This document shows positions 1-7,757 of a DNA stretch of 64,000 nt, piece by piece. The stretch covers positions 868,001 through 932,000 of the forward strand of contig CAWEBQ010000003.1 in NCBI GenBank assembly GCA_963807385.1, in the 5' to 3' direction. Position numbers and translations under genes: made by a program. The notes below the pieces were generated by a model, which ran no database searches, was not told where the DNA came from, and saw nothing but the letters and a program-made list of their open reading frames with translations. The stretch's first letter is position 1, and every line of letters begins with the position of its first letter. This stretch comes from JBDTSW01 sp963807385. Its GTDB lineage: Bacteria; Actinomycetota; Thermoleophilia; Solirubrobacterales; 70-9.

Positions 1-197
1 GCGCGACCGCCACGTCCCTCTGGCTGCCCTACGTCGGCGTTCGCGACGTACGCGCGGCCACCGATCGGGCGCGCGATGAGGGCGCAAGCGTGCCGCTGGA
101 ACCCCGCGAGGGACCGGCCGGGTGGCGCAGCGTAGTGCGGTCGCCGGCCGGCGGCGAGCTTGCCTTCTGGCAGCCGAAATCGGGGCTGCTTAGATGA
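1..197 (+). CDS. VOC/glyoxalase-family protein, C-terminal fragment
   Basis: The reading frame entering from the left edge (codons from base 3) runs to TGA at 195-197. It encodes about 64 residues with the look of a second vicinal-oxygen-chelate module: a WLPYVGVRDV strand, a helix, then PLEPREGP and a final PAGGELAFWQPK strand carrying the Glu that often serves as metal ligand in this fold. The start lies outside the window, so substrate and full length are unknown. It is 64 bases upstream of the MFS exporter and may be co-transcribed with it. VOC members include glyoxalases, dioxygenases and resistance proteins, and nothing here decides between them. Confidence 0.65.
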   Translation, partial: ATATSLWLPYVGVRDVRAATDRARDEGASVPLEPREGPAGWRSVVRSPAGGELAFWQPKSGLLR

Positions 198-261
198 CCC
201 GCCGATGAGTTTCGGCCCCCCCGGCCGTCTACATCGCCGACCCGACCACGACGGAGCCGAG

Positions 262-1764
262 ATGACCGAGACAACCGACCGAAGCCGCTGGATCGCCCTC
301 TACGTGCTGTGCACGGGGATGCTGATGATCGTCCTCGACATCACGGTCGTGAACGTCGCGCTGCCCACCATCCAGGCCGACCTGGGCTTCTCGTCCGCCG
401 GCCTCGCGTGGGTGGTGAACGGCTACCTGATCGCCTTCGGCGGGCTGCTGTTGCTGTCCGGGCGGCTTGGAGACCTGCTCGGCCGCAGGAACATCTTCCT
501 GGCGGGCCTGACCGTGTTCGTGCTGGCCTCGCTGCTCTGCGGCCTCGCCCAGAGCCAGGGGCTCCTCGTCGCCGCCCGGTTCGTCCAGGGCGTCGGCGGC
601 GCGATGACCTCGGCCGTCGTCCTGGGGATGATCGTGACGATGTTCCCGCAGCCGCGTGAGCAGGCGAAGGCGATCGGCGTGTTCGCCTTCGTCGCCTCGG
701 CGGGGGGATCGATCGGCCTGCTCGCCGGGGGGATCCTCACCGACTCGATCAACTGGCACTGGATCTTCTTCATCAACGTCCCGATCGGCATCGCGACCGC
801 CGTCGCGGCCAACCGCCTGCTCGAGCGCGACAAGGGGATCGGCCTGGCCAGCGGCGCGGACGTCCCCGGCGCGGTGCTGATCACGTCGTCGCTGATGCTC
901 GGCGTCTACACGATCGTCAAGCCCGCCGCCGAGCAGGGCTGGGGCTCTACCCAGGCCCTGCTCCTGAGCGCGGTGTCCCTGGCGCTGCTGGTCGCGTTCA
1001 TCGCGCGCGAGGCGACGGCGGCGAGCCCGCTGATGCCCTTGCGCATCTTCCGGGAGCGGAATATCGCCGGCGCGAACCTCGTGCAGGCGCTTGGCGTCGC
1101 CGGAATGTTCGGGACGTTCTTCCTCGGCTCGCTGTACCTCGAGCAGGTCAAGGACTACTCGCCGCTCGAGATCGGGCTCGCGTTCCTGCCGACCACGCTG
1201 GTGATGGGCACGATGTCGATCAGGTTCTCTGATCGCCTCGTGCTGCGCTACGGGCCGAGGGCAGTGATGGTCCCGGGCCTGGTCCTGATCACGCTCTCCC
1301 TGCTCTTGTTCGCGCGGGTCCCGGTTGACGCCACCTACGTCGTTGACCTGCTTCCGCTGATGGTCCTGCTCGGCCTCGGCGCCGGCACCTCCTTCCCCGC
1401 GCTCATGAAGCTCGCGATGTCGAGCGCCACCCCCGAGGATGCCGGCCTGGCCTCAGGGCTGGTCAACACCTCTGCGCAGGTAGGCGGCGCGATCGGCCTT
1501 GCCGTGCTGGCGACGGCTGCCGCGGATCGCGCCGAGACGCTCTCCGGGAGCGGCGAGTCGCTCGCGTCCGCGCTGACCGGCGGATACCACGTGGCGTTCC
1601 TCATCGCCGCGGCTCTCGTGATCTCCTCGATCGTGGTCGCCCTCACTGTGTGCCGGGAGGTCGCCGAGCAGGATATGCAGATGCCCGAAGCTCCGGGGAC
1701 GGACCCGGAGGGCGTGGGGCAGGCGCGACAGCCCGCTCGGGAGCCCGCCTACGCCGAGACATAG
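262..1764 (+). CDS. MFS drug exporter, DHA2 (EmrB/QacA-like) family
   Basis: This 500-residue polytopic membrane protein has the length and 14-helix layout of DHA2 proton-driven drug exporters. Visible family signatures are the helix-1 motif around LDITVVNVALPTIQ (motif D1), the loop 2-3 motif GRLGDLLGRRN (motif A) and a Gly-rich helix-5 antiporter segment. I chose ATG 262 because GGAG lies at 253-256 at normal spacing; the open frame extends upstream to 160 but without a ribosome site and overlapping the VOC gene. The C-terminal tail after the last helix is hydrophilic. Substrate is not predictable; an adjacent regulator was not found. Confidence 0.9.
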   Translation: MTETTDRSRWIALYVLCTGMLMIVLDITVVNVALPTIQADLGFSSAGLAWVVNGYLIAFGGLLLLSGRLGDLLGRRNIFLAGLTVFVLASLLCGLAQSQGLLVAARFVQGVGGAMTSAVVLGMIVTMFPQPREQAKAIGVFAFVASAGGSIGLLAGGILTDSINWHWIFFINVPIGIATAVAANRLLERDKGIGLASGADVPGAVLITSSLMLGVYTIVKPAAEQGWGSTQALLLSAVSLALLVAFIAREATAASPLMPLRIFRERNIAGANLVQALGVAGMFGTFFLGSLYLEQVKDYSPLEIGLAFLPTTLVMGTMSIRFSDRLVLRYGPRAVMVPGLVLITLSLLLFARVPVDATYVVDLLPLMVLLGLGAGTSFPALMKLAMSSATPEDAGLASGLVNTSAQVGGAIGLAVLATAAADRAETLSGSGESLASALTGGYHVAFLIAAALVISSIVVALTVCREVAEQDMQMPEAPGTDPEGVGQARQPAREPAYAET

Positions 1765-1924
1765 CGGGCCCCATCTGCCGGCCTCCGAGGGGTGAAACCA
1801 ACCACCCCCCGAGGGGCCGACGTCGCCGCCATGGGCCCCTGGTAGGGAGCGGGGTTCGAGGCGATGCTTCTCCTACAGCAATCAACCGCCCGGTCAAGAC
1901 CCGGGCAGATGGAGAAGAAATCAA

Positions 1925-2287
1925 ATGAAGACCCGCACTCTCATCGCCACCGCCGCCGTCGCCCTGACGGGTGTGTTCGCCGGCGTCGCCCAGGCCGCGA
2001 CCCCGACCGAGGTCACGATCAAGGGCCAGGAGGGCGAGTACTACGGCTACGTCAAGAGCTCCAAGCAGAGCTGCGAGTCCGGCCGCCAGGTCAACGTCTA
2101 CAAGATGCTCGGCCAGAGCCCGAGCCCCTCGACCGACAAGAAGATCGGCTCCGATACCTCCGCGCCCAACGGCCCGGACGGGATGTACAACATCGGCAAC
2201 TCCGGCTTCAAGAAGGGCAAGTTCTACGCCCAGGTCAAGAAGAACGCCCAGTGTGGCGGCGACCTCAGCCCGGTGATCAGCCGCTAG
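1925..2287 (+). CDS. small secreted protein, paralogue of 2401-2745
   Basis: The 120-residue product starts with a classical Sec signal peptide (MKTR, a hydrophobic core, then VAQAA, cleavage predicted near residue 25). The mature part is a small beta-rich domain with Cys in QSC and QCGG that could form a disulfide, plus the pattern GRQVNVYK, KKIGSD, GMYNIGN, GKFYAQVKK. GGAG at 1911-1914 supports the ATG. The neighbouring gene at 2401 has the same signal peptide type, the same two Cys positions and the same strand order, so the two are tandem duplicates. I recall this short extracellular domain as frequent in Thermoleophilia proteins (memory, not a search). Function unknown; surface-exposed or secreted is the safe statement. 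Confidence 0.8.
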   Translation: MKTRTLIATAAVALTGVFAGVAQAATPTEVTIKGQEGEYYGYVKSSKQSCESGRQVNVYKMLGQSPSPSTDKKIGSDTSAPNGPDGMYNIGNSGFKKGKFYAQVKKNAQCGGDLSPVISR

Positions 2288-2302
2288 CCACCGAAGTCAG
2301 CA

Positions 2303-2336
2303 CCTGCGGGGTCAGGCTTCAGCCTGACCCCGCAGG
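2303..2336. terminator. perfect hairpin between the two secreted-protein genes
   Basis: Bases 2303-2317 and 2322-2336 form a perfect 15-bp GC-rich stem closed by a TTCA tetraloop. It starts 15 bases after the stop of the first secreted-protein gene and ends 64 bases before the second. There is no T tract, which is usual for actinobacterial terminators, so it may act as a terminator or an mRNA-stabilising hairpin that lets the two genes be expressed unequally. Confidence 0.6.
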
Positions 2337-2400
2337 GTGTTGAGGCCTGGACACCGGTGCTACCTTGCGCCCGATGGGCAACCGACTCCAGGGAGATGGA

Positions 2401-2745
2401 ATGAAGACCAGGCTTATCTCAGGAACGGCCGCCGTCGCGATGATCGCGGCGCTCGGCATGGCGAGCACCGCCACCGCCGGAGGCGGGACGAAGACGACCG
2501 TGACGATCAACGCGAATGGTGACCCGCGCGGCAAGGTCAAGAGCACGAAGGCGTCGTGCGTGGAGGGCCGGAAGGTCAAGGTGTATCGGGTGAAGCCGGG
2601 CGCCGACGACAAGATCGGCGACGACAACGCGGACAGTGACGGCGCCTGGTCGATCGGCAACCCCGGCGGCGGCGGCAAGATCTACGCCAAGGTCAGCAGG
2701 ACCAACGGCTGCGCCGGCGATAAGAGCCCGGTCGTCAACTTCTAG
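2401..2745 (+). CDS. small secreted protein, paralogue of 1925-2287
   Basis: The 114-residue product has a Sec signal peptide (MKTR, hydrophobic core, TATAG, cleavage near 26) and a mature domain with ASC-EGRKVKVYR, DDKIGDDN, GAWSIGN, KIYAKVS and GCAGDKSPVV. Each block aligns with the protein encoded at 1925, including both Cys. The ATG at 2401 has GGGAG about 6 bases upstream; the open frame extends 12 codons further but into the spacer. It ends 2 bases before the stop of the convergent homocysteine methyltransferase gene. No enzymatic motif is visible. The fold may be transthyretin-like or carboxypeptidase-regulatory-like (inference from strand pattern). Confidence 0.8.
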   Translation: MKTRLISGTAAVAMIAALGMASTATAGGGTKTTVTINANGDPRGKVKSTKASCVEGRKVKVYRVKPGADDKIGDDNADSDGAWSIGNPGGGGKIYAKVSRTNGCAGDKSPVVNF

Positions 2746-2747
2746 AC

Positions 2748-3689
2748 CTACCCGGAACTGAACGCGGAACAGGCAGCCGCCACATGGCGGCTGTCTGTGC
2801 CGCAGCATCCGCCGATCACGTTCAGGGCGGGCAGGCGTTCGCGCAGAGCCGCGTAGCGGGCGCCGAGATCGGCGGGATCGCCGTCGTCCAACTCCTCGGC
2901 CTCGTCGAGCTCGGCGTGGCTCATCGTTGATGCGTTGGCCCTGAGGCCGCGGATCCGCTCCGCCCACGTCGCGGCTACGTCGAGTACGTCGTCGAAATGA
3001 GTCGGGTGGGCGCAGTTGATCATCAGGTAGGAGGCGTATGCGTCGGTGCCGGCATCGATCTCCTCGATCGCCTCGCCCAGGCCCTGGCCGCTCGGTAGCC
3101 GCCCGTCGGTCTCGAGCGTGAGTGAGAGGACGGCGGGCAACCCGGCCTCCCTAGCCGCGCGGGTGATCCCGATCGCCTCATCGGCGTAGGTCATCGTGAT
3201 CGCGGTGACCATGTCCGCCTCGGTGTCGGCGAAGGTGTTGATCTGAGTCGAGTGGTACTCCTGCGCGGCATCGGCGCTCAGGATCTCCTCGGGGCTGTAC
3301 CCGTCGCCCTGGGGACCGACGCAACCGCTGATGACGAAGGGGGTGGGGAATGCGAGGTGCTCATCGCGGATCTCCGCCATCAGCGCGATCGCCTTGCGGT
3401 TGAGCTGATCCAGCTCCTCGCGCGAGATGCCGAGCTGCTCGGCCCACCCCGGGCTCGCGCGCCACGTCGGGCTCTCCAGGATGAAGCCGAGGCCGCCCTC
3501 GGCGGCAATCTCGGTGTAGGGGGCGTAGTAGCGGCGGAGCGCCTCGGTGCCCTCGGGGTTCTTGAGCAGCGTGAAGGCCGCGAACAGCGGCAGGTCAAGG
3601 CCGTCGTGGAAGATCAGTGAGGTCTCGATCCCCCCATCGGTGAGAAAGAGGTCGCCATCGAGCTGGGGCAGCTGGTCTCGGTATCCCAT
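2748..3689 (-). CDS. mmuM: homocysteine S-methyltransferase
   Basis: The 313-residue protein matches the homocysteine-binding domain family that transfers a methyl group from S-methylmethionine or a similar donor to homocysteine, giving methionine in the cytoplasm. The three zinc-binding Cys are visible: one in the INCAHPTHF segment and the pair C295-C296 in GGCCGTD near the C-terminus. N-terminal DGGIETSLIF and TYADEAIG segments also fit. Length equals the stand-alone MmuM type rather than the N-terminal domain of MetH. The last codons lie inside an inverted repeat (2769-2798). No S-methylmethionine permease is next to it, so the donor is uncertain. Confidence 0.9.
   Translation of the reverse strand: MGYRDQLPQLDGDLFLTDGGIETSLIFHDGLDLPLFAAFTLLKNPEGTEALRRYYAPYTEIAAEGGLGFILESPTWRASPGWAEQLGISREELDQLNRKAIALMAEIRDEHLAFPTPFVISGCVGPQGDGYSPEEILSADAAQEYHSTQINTFADTEADMVTAITMTYADEAIGITRAAREAGLPAVLSLTLETDGRLPSGQGLGEAIEEIDAGTDAYASYLMINCAHPTHFDDVLDVAATWAERIRGLRANASTMSHAELDEAEELDDGDPADLGARYAALRERLPALNVIGGCCGTDSRHVAAACSAFSSG
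2769..2798. terminator. hairpin at the end of two convergent genes
   Basis: CAGCCGCCA (2774-2782) and TGGCGGCTG (2785-2793) are perfect complements. Outward pairing extends to 2769/2798 with one G-T wobble, giving a 14-bp stem. It lies inside the last codons of the minus-strand mmuM frame and just downstream of the plus-strand secreted-protein gene, so it most likely terminates the plus-strand transcript. Confidence 0.45.
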
Positions 3690-3732
3690 CGCCTAACTAT
3701 TGCGAAGCTCGGCGAAGAAGGGGGGCGCGAGG

Positions 3733-4596
3733 TCAGGCCGGGCGCGCGTTGCGCAAGTACATGAGCCGGGCGAACACACCCGCGCTGATGAACATAAACG
3801 AGCTGTAGACGGCCGCGGGGATCGCCAGCTCGGTGGAGATCGTGACGGCGACCGCAATCGCCAGCGTCGAGTTGTGGACTCCCAGCTCCATCGCGATCGC
3901 GGTCGTCTGGCGCTCGTCGAGCCCCGACGCGCGCGCGACGAGGAAGCTCACCGTCATCGCTGCGAGGTTGAGCGCGACCGCGGCGGCCGCGACCTCGGTG
4001 AAGCTCTCGAAGACCTTCTCGTGCTCCGCCGCCACGGCCGCGATCACCACCAGGACGAACGCCGCGAGCGCGAGCCGGCGAAAGCGGTCGTAGTTGCGCT
4101 CGGTCCAATCCGGCGCACGCGAGCGGATCCACATGCCCACCGCGAGCGGAACGATGCTGATCAGGAAGACCCGCACGACGATCCGGAGCATCTCCACATC
4201 GCTGCCGAAGGTTGCGCCGAAGCGCTCGACGGCGAGGCTCAGGAACAGAGGGACGGTGATCACCGCCGCCAGGCTGGAGAGCGCCGTCATCGACACCGAC
4301 AGGGCCACGTCCCCGCGCGCGAGGTGCGTGAGCATGTTCGCCATCGTCCCGCCGGGCGAGGCGCCCAGCAGCACGAGGCCGACGGCGAGCGTGGCCGGCA
4401 GCCCGAACAGCTCCGCCACCGCGAACGCCAGGAGCGGTGCGATGAGGAGCAGGTTCGTGAGGCCGATCCCCACGCCGCGCGGGCGGGTGACGATGCGCCG
4501 GAAGTCGTTGGGCACGAGGCTCAGCCCGAGGGTGACCATGATCACCGCCAGGGCGACCGGCAGGACGACGATGACGACTAAGGACTGGTCTTCCAC
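3733..4596 (-). CDS. bile acid:sodium symporter (BASS) family transporter
   Basis: This 287-residue membrane protein shows about nine to ten hydrophobic helices and the family signature LGASPGGTMANMLTHLARGD, with Gly/Asn positions that break a helix at the substrate site. A second conserved segment, ELGVHNSTLA, corresponds to the crossover Asn-containing motif of the second half. BASS proteins move organic anions with sodium; the bacterial substrates include pantoate and other carboxylates. It is transcribed in the same direction as the LLM oxidoreductase gene upstream (18-base gap), so the two probably share a transcript. Substrate unknown. Confidence 0.88.
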   Translation of the reverse strand: MEDQSLVVIVVLPVALAVIMVTLGLSLVPNDFRRIVTRPRGVGIGLTNLLLIAPLLAFAVAELFGLPATLAVGLVLLGASPGGTMANMLTHLARGDVALSVSMTALSSLAAVITVPLFLSLAVERFGATFGSDVEMLRIVVRVFLISIVPLAVGMWIRSRAPDWTERNYDRFRRLALAAFVLVVIAAVAAEHEKVFESFTEVAAAAVALNLAAMTVSFLVARASGLDERQTTAIAMELGVHNSTLAIAVAVTISTELAIPAAVYSSFMFISAGVFARLMYLRNARPA

Positions 4597-4614
4597 GCTC
4601 GGACTCGATCGTTC

Positions 4615-5637
4615 CTAGGCCGCGGAGCCTTCGCGAAGGTCCGCGAACAGGCCCTTCCAGCGCGCCTCGTCACGGTCCACGGGCATCGCGAGCTGAATCC
4701 GGGTGGCGACGTCGCCGTAGCGCCGGTTCACCTCGGCGATCGCCTCCTCCGGCGTGCCGACGACGGCGAAGGTGTTGAGGACCTCGTCGTCGATCAGCTC
4801 GCTCATCGAGTCCCACTCGCCGCGCTTGGTCATGGCCTTCAGGTCGTCCTGGAGGTCGCCCCAGCCGTGGAGTTCGAGAACCGGCCTGTACGCGGGGGTC
4901 GAGCCGTAGAAGGCGATCTGGTTGCGGATGAAGGCGACGCCCTCGGCGATCTCCTCCTCGGTGTCGCGGGCGACCACGAACGCGGGGGCGGTGATCTCGA
5001 ACCCCTCCTGCGTACGCCCCGCCTTCTCGAACCCCCGCTCCAGCGCAGGCAGGGTCGCTTCGCGCAGGTAGCGCTCGGTTGAGAAGCCGTGGATCAGGAC
5101 GCCGTCGGCCACCTCCCCCGCGGTCTCGGTCATCAGCGGGCCCACGGCGGCCAGCATCACCTTGGGGTTCCCGTGCGGGTTCGGCCCGGGGTCGAAGAAC
5201 GGCGCCATGAGTGTGTGCGTGTAGAACTCGCCCTCGAACTCGAGCGCTGCTCCGGTCCCCCACGTATCCCAGATCGCACGGATCGCCAGGATGAACTCGC
5301 GCATCCGCGCCGCGGGCTTCGACCACGGCATCGAGTAGCGGCGGGTGATGTGCGGCTTGATCTGCGAGCCCAGCCCCAAAACGAACCGGCCGCCCGAGAG
5401 CGCCTGGAGGTCGTTTGCCTGAAGCGCGACGGTCATCGGGTTGCGCGCGAGCGCGACCGCGATTCCGGTCCCAATCTCGACCCGCTCGGTCCGCTCGGCG
5501 GCCACGGCGCAGGCGAGGAAGGGGTCCACCTGCGTCTCGACCGCCCACCACCCGTCGTATCCGTCCGCTTCCGCCTGGCGAGCCGAGTCGCCGGCGGCAT
5601 CAACGGTCGCGGAATAGCCCCCAGAGTCGACCTTCAC
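4615..5637 (-). CDS. LLM-class (F420-type) flavin-dependent oxidoreductase
   Basis: The 340-residue product fits the luciferase-like monooxygenase fold of F420-using actinobacterial enzymes. Visible features are the early DGYDGWWAVE strand, RVEIGTGIAVALARNPMTVA with the non-prolyl cis peptide region, LSGGRFVLGLGSQIKPHI, and ERYLREATLPALERGF. I set the start at GTG 5637, where the family N-terminus (VKVDSGGY) begins; the frame stays open 40 codons upstream, but that extension is low-complexity. No Shine-Dalgarno is visible. Substrate unknown; the saccharopine-dehydrogenase-like gene upstream points to a lipid or secondary-metabolite oxidation context (inference). Confidence 0.85.
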   Translation of the reverse strand: MKVDSGGYSATVDAAGDSARQAEADGYDGWWAVETQVDPFLACAVAAERTERVEIGTGIAVALARNPMTVALQANDLQALSGGRFVLGLGSQIKPHITRRYSMPWSKPAARMREFILAIRAIWDTWGTGAALEFEGEFYTHTLMAPFFDPGPNPHGNPKVMLAAVGPLMTETAGEVADGVLIHGFSTERYLREATLPALERGFEKAGRTQEGFEITAPAFVVARDTEEEIAEGVAFIRNQIAFYGSTPAYRPVLELHGWGDLQDDLKAMTKRGEWDSMSELIDDEVLNTFAVVGTPEEAIAEVNRRYGDVATRIQLAMPVDRDEARWKGLFADLREGSAA

Positions 5638-5769
5638 AGGCCGGAGGTGTATCAGGGGGCGCCAGGTCGCGGTCGCCGGGACATGGCAATGGGGCGCAGC
5701 ATCGGCGGCTGAACGGGCTCCGCTACCACCGCACCCGGCCCAGCAGGCCAGGGACATACGCTATCGGCG

Positions 5770-7035
5770 CTACTCGCGCACCGTGAACCGGAGCTTCGCG
5801 CGCTCGAAGCGGGGGACGCTCTCGCTGCCGAGGGCCGCCGAGGGGGTGAGGCACCCGGCAACGTCCGGCGTCGCGCCGTCCTCGGCCATCAGCAGTCCCG
5901 CCTCACCGAGCATCCTCGCCGTGGCGAGGTAGCCGGGGTGGCCCTCGCAGGCGGCCTCGACGTGGATCTCGTTGCCGCCCGCTGTGCGTCCGCGAACGTC
6001 CATGGTCCATCGCCAGGGCTCCAGCCGGCCCTCCTTCGGGCCGGCCCCCGACGATGGCAGCGCCCTGGCGAGGAACCTCGACGCCGACTCCCGGACGGAC
6101 GGGCCCGCGCCGGCGATCCGGCCCACGGCCGCCTGCGTCCCGGCCATCGCGCCCGCCGCCATGTAGCGGAACGGCAGGGTGAGTCCGGATCCGTCTATGG
6201 ACATGCCCTCGCGGTAGGCGAACGGAGTCGATTTCGCGCCGCCCTCGGCGCGGAGGGCCGCCGAACGGTGGATCACGGCGGGGTTGATGAACGCCGCCGG
6301 GCTCATCGGCGCGACGACCGACCCCCTCGTCCCGCGGCGGGGCGCCACCGTGATCGGGCTTCGTCGGCGCACCTCCTCCGCAAAGGCGTAGTCATCCACT
6401 AGGCAACCCGGATCCGTGATCACGGCCGAGTCGGGATCCCCGGTCACCGCGGCCATGCTCTGGAAGGTGCCGCCCGAGATGTAGTCCGAGGGCCGCGGTG
6501 GGCTCGGCGCCTCGAGCATCCGCAGCTCGAGATCGACCTCGGTGAGCGGCTGGTCGAAGCGCTCCTCCGCCGCCTCGGCCGCCAGCAGCACCGCGAGGTC
6601 GGGGGGCAGCGCCTCGAAGCCGCAGACCTGAACCAGCTTCATCCCCGCGTCGGTCGCCGGGCCGTGGAACGCGGCCTGGATGCGACTGACGAAGGGGATC
6701 TCGCCGGTGAGGTCGGCGTAGTGCGTGCCCGCGGCCACGCAGGCCTCGATCACCGGACGGCCGTAGAGGGTGTACGGGCCGACGAGATTGACCACGGCCT
6801 TCGCGCGCTTGGCCATCGCCAGCAGCGAGTCCGGGTCCGCGACGTCGGCGACGATCGTCTCGGGCGCCTCGACGCCCTCCTTCGCGAGGACGTGCGCCGC
6901 CTTGCCGGCGTCCCGTGCGCCTGCGGCCCAGCTGACCCCGTCCTCGGCGGCCCGCTCCGCCAGATAGGCGGCCACCCGGCGCCCGGTGACGCTGGTCGCG
7001 CCGAAGACGACGACGTCGAAGTCGCGATCGCTCAT
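5770..7035 (-). CDS. saccharopine dehydrogenase-like NAD(P) oxidoreductase
   Basis: This 421-residue protein begins with a Rossmann fold: FDVVVFGATSVTGRRVAAYL contains the Gly-rich dinucleotide loop. It continues with VVNLVGPYTLYGRPVIEACVAAGTHYADLTGE, the signature of the saccharopine-dehydrogenase-related family. In mycobacteria, relatives act as trans-acting enoyl reductases for phthiocerol and phenolglycolipids; true lysine-pathway saccharopine dehydrogenase is less likely here. The ATG has a TAGGGT -10 box 6 bases upstream (7042-7047), so the mRNA is probably leaderless. It sits 17 bases after the tetR stop in the same orientation. Confidence 0.85.
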   Translation of the reverse strand: MSDRDFDVVVFGATSVTGRRVAAYLAERAAEDGVSWAAGARDAGKAAHVLAKEGVEAPETIVADVADPDSLLAMAKRAKAVVNLVGPYTLYGRPVIEACVAAGTHYADLTGEIPFVSRIQAAFHGPATDAGMKLVQVCGFEALPPDLAVLLAAEAAEERFDQPLTEVDLELRMLEAPSPPRPSDYISGGTFQSMAAVTGDPDSAVITDPGCLVDDYAFAEEVRRRSPITVAPRRGTRGSVVAPMSPAAFINPAVIHRSAALRAEGGAKSTPFAYREGMSIDGSGLTLPFRYMAAGAMAGTQAAVGRIAGAGPSVRESASRFLARALPSSGAGPKEGRLEPWRWTMDVRGRTAGGNEIHVEAACEGHPGYLATARMLGEAGLLMAEDGATPDVAGCLTPSAALGSESVPRFERAKLRFTVRE

Positions 7036-7052
7036 GCGATGACCCTAGTCGG

Positions 7053-7667
7053 TCAGGTCTTGCGAACCGTGGCGACGACGTCGGCGGCGAACTCCGCAAT
7101 ACGTCTGGGCGGGAACCGGTCCGGATGGGTGAGGCTTAGGCGCGCGGCGTTCTCGGCGGCTCCGAGGATCCCGGCGGCGGCAAGCTCGGGGTCGAGAACG
7201 AGGCCCAGCTGCTTCATGCCCCAGGCGATCATCGGCTCGATCTGGTCCACCAGCGCCTCGCGGTGGCGGTTCACCTCGTCGCGGACCACCGGCGGCATCC
7301 CGTCGGCGGGCATCAGGATCAGGCGCCACGCGTCGGGGTGCTCGGCCACGGCGTCAAGCAGCCGCTCGATGCTGTCGGCGAGGATCCTGTCGGGCTCGCC
7401 CTCGAGCGGCGGCTTTGGGATCACGGCAGCGATCTCCGCGAGGGTCCGTTCCTGCTCGCGGACGAACAGGGCGTTGAGGAGTTCCTCCTTGTTGGCGAAG
7501 GCGTCGTAGACGACTGTCTTGGCCACCCCGACCTCGCGGGCGACGGCCTCCATCGAGACGTCGCTGAATCCGCCCTCGGCGATCAGGTGCAGCGTGGCGT
7601 CCAGGACCTGCTCGCGGCGTTCCTCTCGCGGCAGGCGCGGCGTGTAGCGGCGGGTCGGGACGGCCAT
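7053..7667 (-). CDS. TetR-family transcriptional regulator
   Basis: The 204-residue product has an N-terminal TetR DNA-binding domain: REERREQVLDATLHLIAEGG, then the helix-turn-helix VSMEAVAREVGVAKTVVYDAF and the capping NKEELLNALF. The C-terminal ligand domain is all helical and not diagnostic. I prefer ATG 7667, which has AAGGGG at good spacing; ATG 7697 (ten residues longer) is the alternative. The gene is divergent from the SDR/monooxygenase operon, and the 28-bp palindrome at 7709-7736 lies between the two, so it most likely represses that operon and itself until a ligand binds. Confidence 0.9.
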   Translation of the reverse strand: MAVPTRRYTPRLPREERREQVLDATLHLIAEGGFSDVSMEAVAREVGVAKTVVYDAFANKEELLNALFVREQERTLAEIAAVIPKPPLEGEPDRILADSIERLLDAVAEHPDAWRLILMPADGMPPVVRDEVNRHREALVDQIEPMIAWGMKQLGLVLDPELAAAGILGAAENAARLSLTHPDRFPPRRIAEFAADVVATVRKT

Positions 7668-7708
7668 GCGCCCCTTGACTTTGACACCTCTGGACATGCG
7701 AGCACAAT

Positions 7709-7736
7709 GTACGGTAGCGTATATACGGCACCGTAC
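7709..7736. promoter_or_regulatory. 28-bp palindrome, probable TetR operator
   Basis: The site reads GTACGGT-AG-CGTAT and then ATACG-GC-ACCGTAC, symmetric at 24 of 28 positions, with the dyad centre between 7722 and 7723. It lies between the tetR start and the SDR start at 7758, in the only AT-containing stretch of the intergenic region. This is the expected position and size for a TetR dimer-pair operator. Binding is inferred, not shown. Confidence 0.8.
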
Positions 7737-7757
7737 GAAACCAGAGGCCGGAGGTTG

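Noticed and set aside
1789..1808. GGGGTG/CACCCC inverted repeat after the MFS gene
   Set aside because: Only a 6-bp stem with an 8-base loop and no T tract; too weak to call a terminator.
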